Notes: a model not told the origin generated them from the sequence alone. A DNA stretch of 64,000 nucleotides from CAVVAL01 sp963742725 (GCA_963742725.1 CAVUMX010000003.1:1612001-1676000), one strand, 5' to 3'. Shown: positions 24,759-33,870, numbered from the stretch's first letter. Numbers and translations are program-made.

Positions 24759-25540
24759 CCTCGAACGCGGCCACGCCGACAGGTGAGGACTACCCCGGGT
24801 TGGGGAAGGTCCTGGCCGTGGTGCCGACCTACAACGAGGCCGACAACGTGCGGCAGATCGCCGCGCGCCTGCGCGCCGCCGTCCCCGAGGCGCATCTGCT
24901 CATCGCCGACGACAACAGCCCGGACGGCACCGGCGACATCGCCGACGAGCTGGCCGCGGCCGACGACCACATCCACGTGCTGCACCGTCCCGGTAAGCAG
25001 GGCCTCGGCGCGGCGTACATCGCCGGGTTCAAGTGGGCGCTGGACCGCGCGTACGACGTCGTGATCGAGATGGACGCCGACGGGTCGCACGCCCCGGAGG
25101 AACTGCCGCGGCTGCTGAACGCGCTCCGCGACGCCGACCTCGTGATCGGGTCGCGCTGGGTGCCGGGCGGCAAGGTCGTGAACTGGCCGAAGCACCGCGA
25201 GATGCTGTCGCGCGGCGGCTCCCTCTACACGTGGATGGCGCTGGGCCTGCCGGTGAAGGACGCGACCGCCGGCTTCCGGGCGTACCGGCGCGAGGTCCTG
25301 GAGAAGCTCGACCTGCCGGCCATCGGGTCGCAGGGCTACTGCTTCCAGATCGACCTCGCCGCCCGGACGTGGCGCGCAGGCTTCCGCATCATCGAGGTGC
25401 CGATCACGTTCGCCGAGCGGGAGCGGGGTCAGAGCAAGATGAGCTCGCGGATCGTCCGGGAGGCGCTGTGGCGGGTCACCGCCTGGGGCGTGCAGGCCCG
25501 CACGGACGCGGTGCGACGCGCGCTACGGCCACGGCGGTAA
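24755..25540 (+). CDS. Polyprenol monophosphomannose synthase (GT2)
   Basis: Glycosyltransferase family 2 enzyme transferring mannose from GDP-mannose to polyprenyl phosphate for glycolipid and protein mannosylation. The 261 residues include the nucleotide-sugar motif VVPTYNEADNVRQI, DDNSPDGTGDIADEL, the DXD-type site in EMDADGSHAPEELP and FAERERGQSKMS. No membrane segments are seen, as in the Dpm1 class. The GTG overlaps the lnt stop (GTGA); the pair matches the two halves of mycobacterial Ppm1. Confidence 0.93.
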   Translation: MTSNAATPTGEDYPGLGKVLAVVPTYNEADNVRQIAARLRAAVPEAHLLIADDNSPDGTGDIADELAAADDHIHVLHRPGKQGLGAAYIAGFKWALDRAYDVVIEMDADGSHAPEELPRLLNALRDADLVIGSRWVPGGKVVNWPKHREMLSRGGSLYTWMALGLPVKDATAGFRAYRREVLEKLDLPAIGSQGYCFQIDLAARTWRAGFRIIEVPITFAERERGQSKMSSRIVREALWRVTAWGVQARTDAVRRALRPRR

Positions 25541-25543
25541 CGG

Positions 25544-26038
25544 ATGCGCTGGGGCCTGCTCCTGCTGGTGGCGCTGATCGTGGTGCCGATCGTCGAGATC
25601 GCCGTGATCGTGTCCGTCGGCCAGCAGATCGGGCCGCTGGCGACCGTCCTGCTGCTGCTCGGCAGCGCGGTCGTCGGCACCTGGCTGCTGCGCCGGGAGG
25701 GCGCCAGGACGCTGCACGCCCTGCGTACCGCCTCCCAGGAGGGACGCACCCCGGCGCTGGAGGCGATCGAGGGCCTGTTCGTCGTGGTCGGCGGCCTGAT
25801 GATGATGCTGCCCGGCTTCGTGACGGACCTGTTCGGGCTGCTGCTGGTGGTGCCGCCCACCCGCCGGCTCGGCGCCCGGTTCGCGCTGCACCGGGTCGTC
25901 CGCCGCCTGCCGCCCGACTTCGCCGCCGACCTGCTCGGGCCGATGCGCGTCAAGTCCCGACGCGGGCCCGGCGCCCCGCCCCCGCCGGTGCCGCCGCAGG
26001 GGGAGGGCAAGGTCATCGAGGGCGAGATCGAACCCTGA
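25544..26038 (+). CDS. FxsA family membrane protein
   Basis: A 164-residue integral membrane protein of the FxsA family; the E. coli member affects phage exclusion but the general role is unclear. Family motifs: IVVPIVEIAVIVSVGQQIG at the first membrane segment, GTWLLRREGARTL, and the second hydrophobic block GLMMMLPGFVTDLFGLLLV followed by PPTRR. The C-terminal 50 residues are polar and Pro-rich. Starts 3 bp after the ppm stop. Confidence 0.9.
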   Translation: MRWGLLLLVALIVVPIVEIAVIVSVGQQIGPLATVLLLLGSAVVGTWLLRREGARTLHALRTASQEGRTPALEAIEGLFVVVGGLMMMLPGFVTDLFGLLLVVPPTRRLGARFALHRVVRRLPPDFAADLLGPMRVKSRRGPGAPPPPVPPQGEGKVIEGEIEP

Positions 26039-26083
26039 GCGCCGAGCCCGGCGCCCCGAACAGCTGAGCCCCGGACATGCGAA

Positions 26084-26115
26084 AGCGGCGCCACCCCCGA
26101 GGGGGCAGCGCCGCT
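26084..26115. terminator. Hairpin between convergent fxsA and rbpA
   Basis: AGCGGCGC (26084-26091) pairs with GCGCCGCT (26108-26115) and an inner CCCCC/GGGGG stem lies between them. It sits between two genes that converge and can act in both directions. Confidence 0.65.
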
Positions 26116-26141
26116 GATCGCCTAGATGGTCGGCCTAGCTG

Positions 26142-26486
26142 TCAGGCCGACTTGGTCCGCCGACCGCGGAGTACCTCGAGCCGCTCGGCCAGGACCTCTT
26201 CCAGCTCGGCGACGGTGCGCCGTTCCAGAAGCATGTCCCAGTGGGTCCGCGGCGGCTTCGCCTTCTTCGCCTCCGGCTCTGCGCCGTCGATGAGCTTCCC
26301 GACCAAACCGTCGGCGCGGCACTCCCAGGTAGCGGGAATCTCCGCGTCGGCGGCGAAAGGTACGGTGAAGCGGTGCCCCTTCGGACACTGGTACTCGCCC
26401 TGCTGCCGCGGGGCAAGCTCGGTGTTGCGGTCGGTCTCGTAGCTCACGGCGCCGAGACGGCTGCCGCGCAGCGTGCGCTCGCCCAT
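26142..26486 (-). CDS. rbpA: RNA polymerase-binding protein RbpA
   Basis: Actinobacterial transcription factor that binds RNA polymerase and the principal sigma factor and stabilises the open complex. The 114-residue product has the N-terminal RGSRLGAVSYETDRN, core domain EYQCPKGHRFTVPF and AEIPATWEC, and the sigma-interacting C-terminal helices THWDMLLERRTVAELEEVLA. The second core Cys pair is incomplete (ECRADG instead of a CxxC), so zinc binding is probably lost, as in mycobacterial RbpA. I choose the ATG at 26486 because the GGAGG is too close to the upstream ATG. A SigR-type promoter lies upstream. Confidence 0.95.
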   Translation of the reverse strand: MGERTLRGSRLGAVSYETDRNTELAPRQQGEYQCPKGHRFTVPFAADAEIPATWECRADGLVGKLIDGAEPEAKKAKPPRTHWDMLLERRTVAELEEVLAERLEVLRGRRTKSA

Positions 26487-26529
26487 GTGTCCCATCCCCT
26501 CCGGGGCGTTGCTGGTCAGCTTCTCTATT

Positions 26530-26555
26530 AACGTCGGTCAGCGGCAGAAGATTCC
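26530..26555 (-). promoter_or_regulatory. SigR-type promoter upstream of rbpA
   Basis: On the leftward strand GGAAT (26555-26551) and GTT (26532-26530) are separated by exactly 18 bp, the consensus of the thiol-stress sigma factor SigR. rbpA is a known SigR target in Streptomyces, so the match is expected from established biology. The predicted start is about 37-40 bp upstream of the ATG. Confidence 0.7.
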
Positions 26556-26606
26556 TTAGGCCGCCAAGCTGGCGGGTGTGTTCTACGCCGCAAAGGAAGG
26601 ACGAAC

Positions 26607-27017
26607 GTGCGCATCAACTATGACGCGAATCCGGCCAGAAAGGTTCAGGTCGTTGCCGGGATCACGTCGTTGGGTCGTGTGGTGATCGGTGCCGCCACGT
26701 TCGTCCGACCTGAAACACTACCGCGTGTGCTCGGCGTCGATCGCGGCACCGCCCGCCGCGCGGCCCCACTGACCAGGTTTTTCTCCGCCCGAGAGGCCGC
26801 CCTGGGCCTCGGCGCCCTGTATGCGCTGCGTAACGGTGGCGATGTCCGGCCGTGGCTCGTCGCCCAGGCGATCGGCGACGCCGGAGACGCCGCGGCGCTC
26901 GCCGCCGCCACCCGCGCCCGCCACGTACCCGCGGCCCGGGGGCTCGCCCTGGCCGTCGTCGCGCTCACCGGGGCGGTCAGCCTCACGCTCGCCGCCCGTG
27001 CTCTCCGCCGCCCATGA
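26607..27017 (+). CDS. Small membrane protein (DUF4267-like), unknown function
   Basis: A 136-residue protein with several hydrophobic helices (VVIGAATFVRPETLPRVLGV; EAALGLGALYAL; GLALAVVALTGAVSLTLAAR). It resembles actinobacterial DUF4267-type proteins of unknown role. GTG start preceded by AAGGAAGG. Its stop overlaps the ileS ATG, so it is in one transcript with ileS. No function is proposed. Confidence 0.7.
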   Translation: MRINYDANPARKVQVVAGITSLGRVVIGAATFVRPETLPRVLGVDRGTARRAAPLTRFFSAREAALGLGALYALRNGGDVRPWLVAQAIGDAGDAAALAAATRARHVPAARGLALAVVALTGAVSLTLAARALRRP

Positions 27018-30000
27018 CCCAGCCGCCCATGACCCAGCCGTTCGCGCCGCTGCCGGCCCGGCTGGACCTGCCCGCGCTGGACCGCCGGATCATCGCGTGG
27101 TGGCAGGAGCGTGACGTCTACGCCCGCAGCCTGGCGCAGACCGCCGACGGCCCGAGCTGGGTGTTCTACGAGGGCCCGCCGACCGCGAACGGCTCCCCGG
27201 GCACCCACCACGTCGAGGCGCGGGTCTTCAAGGACGTGTTCCCGCGCTTCAGGACCATGAAGGGCTACTCGGTACCGCGCCGGGCCGGCTGGGACTGCCA
27301 CGGCCTGCCGGTCGAGCTGGCGGTCGAGAAGGAGCTGGGGCTCAGCGGCAAGCCGGACATCGAGAAGATCGGCGTCGCCGCGTTCAACGCCCGCTGCCGG
27401 GAGTCCGTCCAGCGCCACGTCGGCGAGTTCGAGGAGCTCACCGAGCGGATGGGCTACTGGATCGACCTGGCGCACCCGTACCGGACGATGTCGCCGGAGT
27501 ACGTCGACAGCGTCTGGTGGTCGCTGCGGCGGATCCACGCGGACGGGCGGCTCACCGAGGACTTCCGCGTCGCGCCGTACTGCACCCGCTGCGGCACCAC
27601 GCTGTCCGACCACGAGGTCGCCCAGGGGTATGAGACCGTGACCGACCCGTCGGTGTACGTGCGGTTCCCGCTTGACGCGCCGCTGGCCGGGTACGAGAAC
27701 GTCGAACTGCTGATCTGGACGACCACCCCCTGGACGCTGGTCTCCAACACCGCGGTGGCCGTGCACCCCGACGTCTCGTACGTCATCGCCCGTACCGCGC
27801 GGGGCACGTTCGTGGTGGCCGACCCGGCCGTGCTGGGCGACGACGCCGAAACGCTGGCCACCGTCGCCGGCGCCGACCTCGACGGGCTGCGGTACCGGCG
27901 CCCGTTCGACCTCGTCGACATCCCGGACGCGCACCGCGTCGTCCTCGCCGACTACGTCACCACCGACGACGGCACCGGCCTGGTCCACCAGGCGCCCGCG
28001 TTCGGCGCCGACGACCTCGCGGTGTGCCGCGCCAACGGCCTGCCCGTGGTGAACCCGGTCGCTTCGGACGGGCGGTTCCTGCACGGCGTCCCGCTGGTCG
28101 GCGGCGTGTTCTTCAAGACGGCCGACGCCATGCTCGTCGCCGATCTGGACGCCCGCGGGCTGCTGTTCCGGTCCGAGTCCTACGAGCACCCGTACCCGCA
28201 CTGCTGGCGGTGCCACACGCCGCTCATGTACTACGCGCAGCCGTCCTGGTACATCCGCACGACGGCCCTCCGCGACGAGCTGCGCCGCGAGAACGAGCGC
28301 ACCACCTGGTACCCAGAGCACATCAAGCACGGCCGCTACGGCGACTGGCTGGACAACAACGTCGACTGGGCGGTGTCCCGCTCGCGGTACTGGGGCACGC
28401 CGCTGCCGCTGTGGCGGTGCGCGAACTCCCACGTCGCGGCCGTCGGATCCCGCGCAGAGCTGGGCCGCCTCGCCGGCGCCGACCTGTCCGATCTCGACCC
28501 GCACCGCCCGTACGTCGACGAGATCACGTTCGCCTGCCCGGACTGCGGCGAGCCGGCTACACGCGTCCCCGAGGTGATCGACGCCTGGTACGACTCCGGC
28601 GCCATGCCGTTCGCCTCGCTCGGCTACCCGCACGTGCCGGGCAGCGAGGAGGCGTTCGCGCGCGGCTACCCGGCCCAGTACATCTGCGAGGCGATCGACC
28701 AGACCCGCGGCTGGTTCTACACGCTCATGGCCATCGGGACGCTCGTGTTCGGACGGTCGTCGTACGAGAACGTCGTCGTCCTCGGCCACATCATGGCCGA
28801 GGACGGCCGCAAGATGAGCAAGCACCTCGGCAACGTCCTCGCGCCGATCCCGCTCATGGACGCCCACGGCGCGGACGCTCTGCGCTGGTTCATGGCCTGC
28901 TCCGGCTCGCCCTGGTCGTCGCGCCGCGTCGGGCCCGGCCCGCTGGACGAGATCGCGCGCAAGGTCCTCATGACGTACTGGAACACCGCGTCCTTCTTCA
29001 CCCTCTACGCCAGCCACGCCACCTGGGAGCCGTCCACCGCCACCGCACCGGGCGACCGTCCCGTGCTCGACCGGTGGGTCCTCGCCGAGGTCCACGCGCT
29101 CGCCGGCGCGGTCGACGAGCGGATGGAGCACTACGACACCGCCGGCACCGGACGGCTGCTCGCCGACTTCGTGGACGACCTGTCCAACTGGTACGTGCGG
29201 CGCTCCCGCCAGCGGTTCTGGGCCGGCGACCAGGACGCCCTCGCCACCCTGTACGAATGCCTGCACGTCCTGACCCGCCTGCTGGCCCCGTTCGTGCCGT
29301 TCATCACCGAGGAGGTCTGGCAGCACGCCGTCCGGCCCGGTGACCCCGACGCGCCCGAATCCGTGCACCTGGCGACCTGGCCCCAACCCGAGCCGGCCCT
29401 GCTGGACCCGACACTGTCCGCGCAGGTCCGGACCGCCCGCGCGCTCGCCGAAGCGGGCCGGGCGGCGCGCAAGGCCAGCAAGGTGCGGATCCGCCAGCCG
29501 CTCGGGCGCGCGCTCGTCGGCGGCGTCGACCTGCCGCCGGACCTGCTCGCCGACGTGGCGGACGAACTGAACGTCAAGACCCTCGCACCGCTCGACGGCA
29601 CTGTGGTCGACATCAGCGTCAAGCCGAACTTCCGGGCACTCGGCAGGCGGTTCGGCAAGCAGACCCAGCAGGTCGCGGACGCCGTCCTCGCCGCCGACGC
29701 CCGCGACCTCGTCGACCGGCTCCGCACAGACGGCGAGGCTGTGGTCGGCGAGGCACTGATCGGGGCCGGCATCACCGTCGGACCGGACGACGTCGTCGTC
29801 ACCGAGGTGCCGCGCAGCGGATGGGTCGTCGAGTCCCAGCGCGGGGTGACGATCGCCCTGGACACCGCGATCACGCCCGAACTCGCCGCCGAGGGCACCG
29901 CCCGTGACGTCGTGCGGGCCGTCCAGCAGGCGCGGCGGGACGCGGGCCTGGAGATCGCGGACCGCATCGCACTGACGGTCGCCGGCCCGCACGACGTGCT

Positions 30001-30106
30001 CGCCGCCGTCCGCGCCCACCAGGACTTCGTCGCCGGCGAGACCCTGGCGACGTCGGTGGCCCTGGTGGACGCCACCGACCTCGCCGTGACGGTCGCGCCG
30101 GCCTAG
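27014..30106 (+). CDS. ileS: Isoleucyl-tRNA synthetase, type 2 (eukaryote-like)
   Basis: Class I aminoacyl-tRNA synthetase charging tRNA-Ile. The 1030-residue enzyme shows a HIGH-equivalent in PPTANGSPGTHHVEARVFKD, the editing domain with WTTTPWTLVSNTAV, a metal-binding CxxC in CWRCHTPLMYYAQPSWYIRT, FACPDCGE, and KMSKS as DGRKMSKHLGNVLAP. The sequence belongs to the type 2 class, which in other bacteria is insensitive to mupirocin. Start ATG 27014 overlaps the upstream stop; a second ATG lies 15 bp later within a tandem ATGACCCAGCCG. No T-box leader is present because the upstream bases are coding. Confidence 0.95.
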   Translation: MTQPPMTQPFAPLPARLDLPALDRRIIAWWQERDVYARSLAQTADGPSWVFYEGPPTANGSPGTHHVEARVFKDVFPRFRTMKGYSVPRRAGWDCHGLPVELAVEKELGLSGKPDIEKIGVAAFNARCRESVQRHVGEFEELTERMGYWIDLAHPYRTMSPEYVDSVWWSLRRIHADGRLTEDFRVAPYCTRCGTTLSDHEVAQGYETVTDPSVYVRFPLDAPLAGYENVELLIWTTTPWTLVSNTAVAVHPDVSYVIARTARGTFVVADPAVLGDDAETLATVAGADLDGLRYRRPFDLVDIPDAHRVVLADYVTTDDGTGLVHQAPAFGADDLAVCRANGLPVVNPVASDGRFLHGVPLVGGVFFKTADAMLVADLDARGLLFRSESYEHPYPHCWRCHTPLMYYAQPSWYIRTTALRDELRRENERTTWYPEHIKHGRYGDWLDNNVDWAVSRSRYWGTPLPLWRCANSHVAAVGSRAELGRLAGADLSDLDPHRPYVDEITFACPDCGEPATRVPEVIDAWYDSGAMPFASLGYPHVPGSEEAFARGYPAQYICEAIDQTRGWFYTLMAIGTLVFGRSSYENVVVLGHIMAEDGRKMSKHLGNVLAPIPLMDAHGADALRWFMACSGSPWSSRRVGPGPLDEIARKVLMTYWNTASFFTLYASHATWEPSTATAPGDRPVLDRWVLAEVHALAGAVDERMEHYDTAGTGRLLADFVDDLSNWYVRRSRQRFWAGDQDALATLYECLHVLTRLLAPFVPFITEEVWQHAVRPGDPDAPESVHLATWPQPEPALLDPTLSAQVRTARALAEAGRAARKASKVRIRQPLGRALVGGVDLPPDLLADVADELNVKTLAPLDGTVVDISVKPNFRALGRRFGKQTQQVADAVLAADARDLVDRLRTDGEAVVGEALIGAGITVGPDDVVVTEVPRSGWVVESQRGVTIALDTAITPELAAEGTARDVVRAVQQARRDAGLEIADRIALTVAGPHDVLAAVRAHQDFVAGETLATSVALVDATDLAVTVAPA

Positions 30107-30116
30107 CCGCACTGCC

Positions 30117-30177
30117 CCGAGTGTCGGACTTTTGAGGGTCGGCCGGCGCCGGGAACCCTCAAAAGTCCGAAACTCGG
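30117..30177. terminator. Convergent-gene hairpin R1, 23-bp arms, 15-nt loop
   Basis: Arms 30117-30139 and 30155-30177 pair with one mismatch; the core is TCGGACTTTTGAGGGT. The loop is 15 nt. It lies between the ends of ileS and the AidB-like gene. The same core is found in hairpin R2 at 57139. Confidence 0.75.
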
Positions 30178-30184
30178 GCGCCGG

Positions 30185-31930
30185 TCAGAGCGGTTCGGCG
30201 TCGACCAGGTGCGCGAACCCGCGGTGGCCTTCGCCGGCGCAGTCGTCGCCGAGGAGCCGGCGGCGGATGAACAGTCCGGCGGCCAGCGCGGTGCGGGCGT
30301 TGCCGGCGGCGGCGTCGAACGTGGCCTGCTCCAGCAGCGCGGCGGCGGCCAGGGTGTTGGCCATCCGCAGCGTGAGGACCCGCGCGGCGGCCTGGGCCTT
30401 GTCGCTGGCGGCGTTGGCCCCTGCCGCGGCCGCGTCGTCGGCGATGCCGCCCCGGACGGCGCCCAGGTCCTGCGCGACACCCGTCAGCCACCGTTCGCCG
30501 GTGCTGTTCGCGGCTTCGATCGTCCCGTCCAGGTAGGCGAGGTAGGCGGGGAGCGCGGTGGTGTCGCGGGCCAGGGCACGCAGGACGTCCAGGCCGAGCA
30601 CGTTCGTGGTGCCCTCCCAGATCGGCAGGACCTGGGCGTCGCGCAGCAGCCGGGGAAATCCGGTGTCCTCGATGTAGCCGTTGCCGCCCACGCACTCCAG
30701 GTACTCGCTGGCGGAGGCGACGGCGAGCTTGCCCGTACCGGCCTTCGCGAGCGTGGCGGCGAGCCGCAGCAGCGCGCCCGCGTCGGGGTCGGCGTCCACC
30801 TCGACCTTGCCGAGGGCCGAGAAGCACAGCGAGGTCAGGGCGAACATCGCCTCGGCGTCGATCGCCAGCCAGGCGAGCGTCTCCCGGTGCAGGGGCTGGC
30901 GCCACAGCCGCAGCCCGAACGCCTCCCGGGTCTCGGCGTGCTGCCGGACGAGCACCAGCCCGCGCCGCATCCCGGCCGCCGCGGCGGCCGCGTTGTGCAG
31001 CCGCGTCACCTGGACGAGCGTCATCATCTTCGACAGCCCCGGCTCGCCCGGGTCGCTGACGGGAATCGCGTAGGCACCGTCGAGGCCCACCTCGGCGCTC
31101 GGGACGGCACGGTTGCCGAGCTTGTCCTTGAGCCGGTGGAGCCGCAGGCCGGGCGCGGTGTCACGCGGGGCCAGGCCACGGGTGCCGGGCACGTCGGCGG
31201 CGTAGCGGGGGACGAGGAAGCACACCAGGTCGCGGCTGCCCGAACCTGCCCCCTCGGGACGGGCCAGCGCGATCGCCATGTCGCTGTCGATCGCCGAGCA
31301 GAACCACTTCTCGCCGGTGAGGCGCCAGGTGCCGTCGGCGTCCTGGCGGGCGACGGTGCCGGTCTTGCTGACGTCCGAGCCGCCGGTCGTCTCGGTCATC
31401 CACTGGCCGCTGCACGTCGCGCGGTCGGGGTCGCGGGCGGTCAGGCGGGGGAGCCACGCGTCCCGCACGGCGGCGTCGGTGTCCGGACGGGACAGCAGTG
31501 CGGCGGCACCGTCGGCCATCGCGACCGGGCACGTGAACGTCGCCGACTCCGGCCCGTACAGGTGCAGCAGCGCGTGCTGGACGACCCGCGCGCCGGCGCC
31601 CCACGTCTTGCGGGCGTCGTCGTCGTACGGGAGCGCGACGAGGCCGTACTCGGCGGCCGCGCGGCGCAGCGTCTCCCACCCGGCGGACGTGCGGACATGG
31701 TCGACGCGGCGTCCCCACCCGTCGTAGCGGACCAGTTCCGGCGGATGCGCCTCGGCGTCGGCGTGGGCGGCGCGCAACGGCCCGACGGCGTCGGCGGCCA
31801 GGGCGTTGAGCTGCCCTTTCGCCGTCGCGTGGCCGTCCGCGCCGAGGAGACGGTCGAGCGTGGAGCGCAAAACGTGGTCATCGGCGTAGAGATCGGGCTG
31901 GGGGGCGAAGGTCTGGACGAACCGTTCCAT
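30185..31930 (-). CDS. AidB-like acyl-CoA dehydrogenase family protein
   Basis: A 581-residue flavoprotein of the AidB branch, longer than ordinary acyl-CoA dehydrogenases because of an N-terminal helical domain (residues 1-175, with RYDGWGRRVDHVRTS). The flavin/substrate loop is QWMTETTGGSDVSKTGT, followed by EKWFCSAIDSDMAI, and the C-terminal part has ECVGGNGYIEDTGFPRLLRD and VLPIWEGTTNVLGLD. AidB proteins are linked to protection from DNA alkylation, but close relatives oxidise acyl-CoAs; the role here is unresolved. Confidence 0.87.
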   Translation of the reverse strand: MERFVQTFAPQPDLYADDHVLRSTLDRLLGADGHATAKGQLNALAADAVGPLRAAHADAEAHPPELVRYDGWGRRVDHVRTSAGWETLRRAAAEYGLVALPYDDDARKTWGAGARVVQHALLHLYGPESATFTCPVAMADGAAALLSRPDTDAAVRDAWLPRLTARDPDRATCSGQWMTETTGGSDVSKTGTVARQDADGTWRLTGEKWFCSAIDSDMAIALARPEGAGSGSRDLVCFLVPRYAADVPGTRGLAPRDTAPGLRLHRLKDKLGNRAVPSAEVGLDGAYAIPVSDPGEPGLSKMMTLVQVTRLHNAAAAAAGMRRGLVLVRQHAETREAFGLRLWRQPLHRETLAWLAIDAEAMFALTSLCFSALGKVEVDADPDAGALLRLAATLAKAGTGKLAVASASEYLECVGGNGYIEDTGFPRLLRDAQVLPIWEGTTNVLGLDVLRALARDTTALPAYLAYLDGTIEAANSTGERWLTGVAQDLGAVRGGIADDAAAAGANAASDKAQAAARVLTLRMANTLAAAALLEQATFDAAAGNARTALAAGLFIRRRLLGDDCAGEGHRGFAHLVDAEPL

Positions 31931-32004
31931 CCCGCCAGTCTGTCATCCACTACCAGCAGGCATCCAGAAGTCACACAACGTGACCCTTAATTTCAGCCTA
32001 AACA

Positions 32005-32652
32005 GTGCTCACCGGCGCGTCGGCGAGCAACACTCAGGGGGTGGGATCACCGACCGTAGACAACGTGGGTTCGCTCTGGCCGCGGCTCCTGGAGTTCGCC
32101 GACGCTCCCGAGCACAAGGAACTGTTCGAGGAGGCAGGCCTCATCATCGGCGACCTCGACCTGACGCACCTGTACCAGGCGACGCCCGTCAACACCGTCA
32201 CCTTCGCCAGCACCGGCGTCAACGGCGTGCACTTCGGGTTCCTCGCCGAGGAGGGGCGGCCGCTCGACACCGGCGCCGTCGTCATGACCGTGCCGCTCGC
32301 CGCCGAACCGAACTATGTGGTCGGTGCCGACCTGCACGACTTCCTCAGCCTCGGGTGCCGGCAGGGCTGGGCGTTCCTGGAGCAGCTCGCGCACGACCCG
32401 AGCTGGGCCGTCACCTGGTACTCCGAGACCGAGTCCGCGGTGTTCCGCCTCGCCGACCCGCTCTCGCGCCTCCTCGGCCTGACGCCCTGGACCGACGTCG
32501 CCCGCCACCTCATCGACCTGGACCGGCAGTTCCACGGCCGTCTCGTCGTGCGCCGCCCCGAGCCGCCCCGCGACCCGGACGACAACCCGACCGACAAGCA
32601 GGGCAGCAAGGCCGAGAAGCCCAAGCAGGAACGCACCAAGTCGCGAACCTGA
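32005..32652 (+). CDS. Hypothetical protein
   Basis: A 215-residue soluble protein. No domain is recognised. It begins with a Trp/Leu-rich helix (SLWPRLLEFADAPEHKELFE), has a central beta-rich region (TFASTGVNGVHFGFLAEEG) that might suggest a SUKH/SMI1-like fold, and ends in a charged Lys-rich tail (DKQGSKAEKPKQERTK). The start is uncertain: GTG at 32005 or GTG at 32041. Confidence 0.65.
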   Translation: MLTGASASNTQGVGSPTVDNVGSLWPRLLEFADAPEHKELFEEAGLIIGDLDLTHLYQATPVNTVTFASTGVNGVHFGFLAEEGRPLDTGAVVMTVPLAAEPNYVVGADLHDFLSLGCRQGWAFLEQLAHDPSWAVTWYSETESAVFRLADPLSRLLGLTPWTDVARHLIDLDRQFHGRLVVRRPEPPRDPDDNPTDKQGSKAEKPKQERTKSRT

Positions 32653-32733
32653 GCCGAACAGGCGATATCCGAAACCGGGCACAGAGGCACATACTTCGCG
32701 CGAGAGCACGCTCATCCGCGGAGGAGGCCCCGA

Positions 32734-33174
32734 ATGAACACGCGTCTCGTCGCCGGTGGCATCGTCGTCGCCGGCACCGTCTTCGCCATGCTGGTCGGCC
32801 CCGACGGGCCGCTCGGCGGCTTCTGGCGACCCGAGGAAGCCGACCCCGAACCGGCCGGCGCCCAACTCGCCGCCCTGATGGGATTCGGCCTCGTCGAGGC
32901 CGTCGGCTTCGGGCTCGCGCTCGCCGTCCTCATCCTGGGCCGGCCGCTGTTCGAGCGCATCACCACGTCGAAGCGCCGCGCCACCGCGGCGTGGCTCGCC
33001 TCGGCCTGGCTGCTCGGCTCGTGGTGGCCCCACACGGCGCTGCACAGGCACTTCGGCAGCGACGTCAGCGGGCTCGTCGCGATCGAACTGATCTTCCACG
33101 TCGGGTCGATCGTCGTCGCGAGCATCCTGCTGTGGTCCGTCCTGCCGCGGCTGATGGCCCCCCAGGCGACGTAG
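32734..33174 (+). CDS. Hypothetical membrane protein
   Basis: A 146-residue protein with about four membrane segments (GGIVVAGTVFAMLVG, LMGFGLVEAVGFGLALAVL, AAWLASAWLLGSWWPH, LIFHVGSIVVASILLWSVL). ATG start with GGAGG upstream. A WWPHTALHRHFG motif between segments 3 and 4 is His-rich. No family is recognised. Its stop abuts the stop of the convergent thymidine kinase. Confidence 0.72.
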   Translation: MNTRLVAGGIVVAGTVFAMLVGPDGPLGGFWRPEEADPEPAGAQLAALMGFGLVEAVGFGLALAVLILGRPLFERITTSKRRATAAWLASAWLLGSWWPHTALHRHFGSDVSGLVAIELIFHVGSIVVASILLWSVLPRLMAPQAT

Positions 33175-33870
33175 TCAGGGCAGCTGGAGCTGGCCGGCGG
33201 GCACCGTGGCGGGGCCCAGGTCCCCGTCGCGGTAGTGACGCCGGCACAGCACCTGGTACCGGACCTCGTCCAGCGGATCGGTGTCGGCGACCACCACCTG
33301 GTCGCCCTCCCGCGCGATGGCGCCGCCCGCCACCCGCGCGTTGAGCTGCCCCGGCCGCCCGCACCAGCACAGCACCTCGACCTGGAGCCGCAGCAGCTCG
33401 TCCGCCAGCTCGAACAGCCGCTTCGCCGCCGGGAACAGCTCGCTGCGGAAGTCCGTGGCGAGGCCGAACGCGTACACGTCCACGCACGAGCAGTCGACCA
33501 GGTCCGCCATCTGCTCGACCTGCTCGACGGTGTAGAACTGCGCCTCGTCGCAGATCAGGTAGTCCACCCGCTCGCCGAGCGCCCACCGGGCCCGCACCAG
33601 CTCGCGGAGGTCCGTCGTGTCGTCGACCTCCAGGGCCTGCGCGCCGAGCCCGATCCGGCTGCTGATGCGTCCGGCGCGGGAGCGGTCCAGCTTCGTCAGC
33701 AGGAGCCCGCACCGGCCCTGGCGGGCGTGGTTGTAGTTGATCTGCAGGGCGAGTGTGGACTTGCCGCAGTCCATCGGGCCGTGGAAGAACTTCAGCGCGG
33801 CGCGCTGCCCGCCGGCCCGCCGGTCACCGGCGGCCGGAACAGCGGACAGCGCGCTGGTCGGGTCAGTCAC
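33175..33870 (-). CDS. tdk: Thymidine kinase
   Basis: Cytosolic type II thymidine kinase of the nucleotide salvage pathway. The 231 residues include the P-loop FFHGPMDCGKSTLALQ, the Walker B-like YLICDEAQFYT, and the zinc lasso with two Cys pairs around LCWCGRPGQLNARV and the late VLCRRHY. GTG start at 33870 (VTDPTSALSAV) leaves a 30-residue polar N-terminus before the P-loop. Confidence 0.92.
   Translation of the reverse strand: MTDPTSALSAVPAAGDRRAGGQRAALKFFHGPMDCGKSTLALQINYNHARQGRCGLLLTKLDRSRAGRISSRIGLGAQALEVDDTTDLRELVRARWALGERVDYLICDEAQFYTVEQVEQMADLVDCSCVDVYAFGLATDFRSELFPAAKRLFELADELLRLQVEVLCWCGRPGQLNARVAGGAIAREGDQVVVADTDPLDEVRYQVLCRRHYRDGDLGPATVPAGQLQLP

Noticed and set aside
26496..27013. 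T-box leader for ileS
   Set aside because: The bases just before ileS are coding for the small membrane protein, and no T-box motif was seen.
26645..30112. Very long open frame (1155 codons) on the minus strand
   Set aside because: It is antisense to ileS, whose motifs are complete; high-GC codon bias opens the opposite frame. Composition is Arg/Val/Gly/Asp-rich without any domain.
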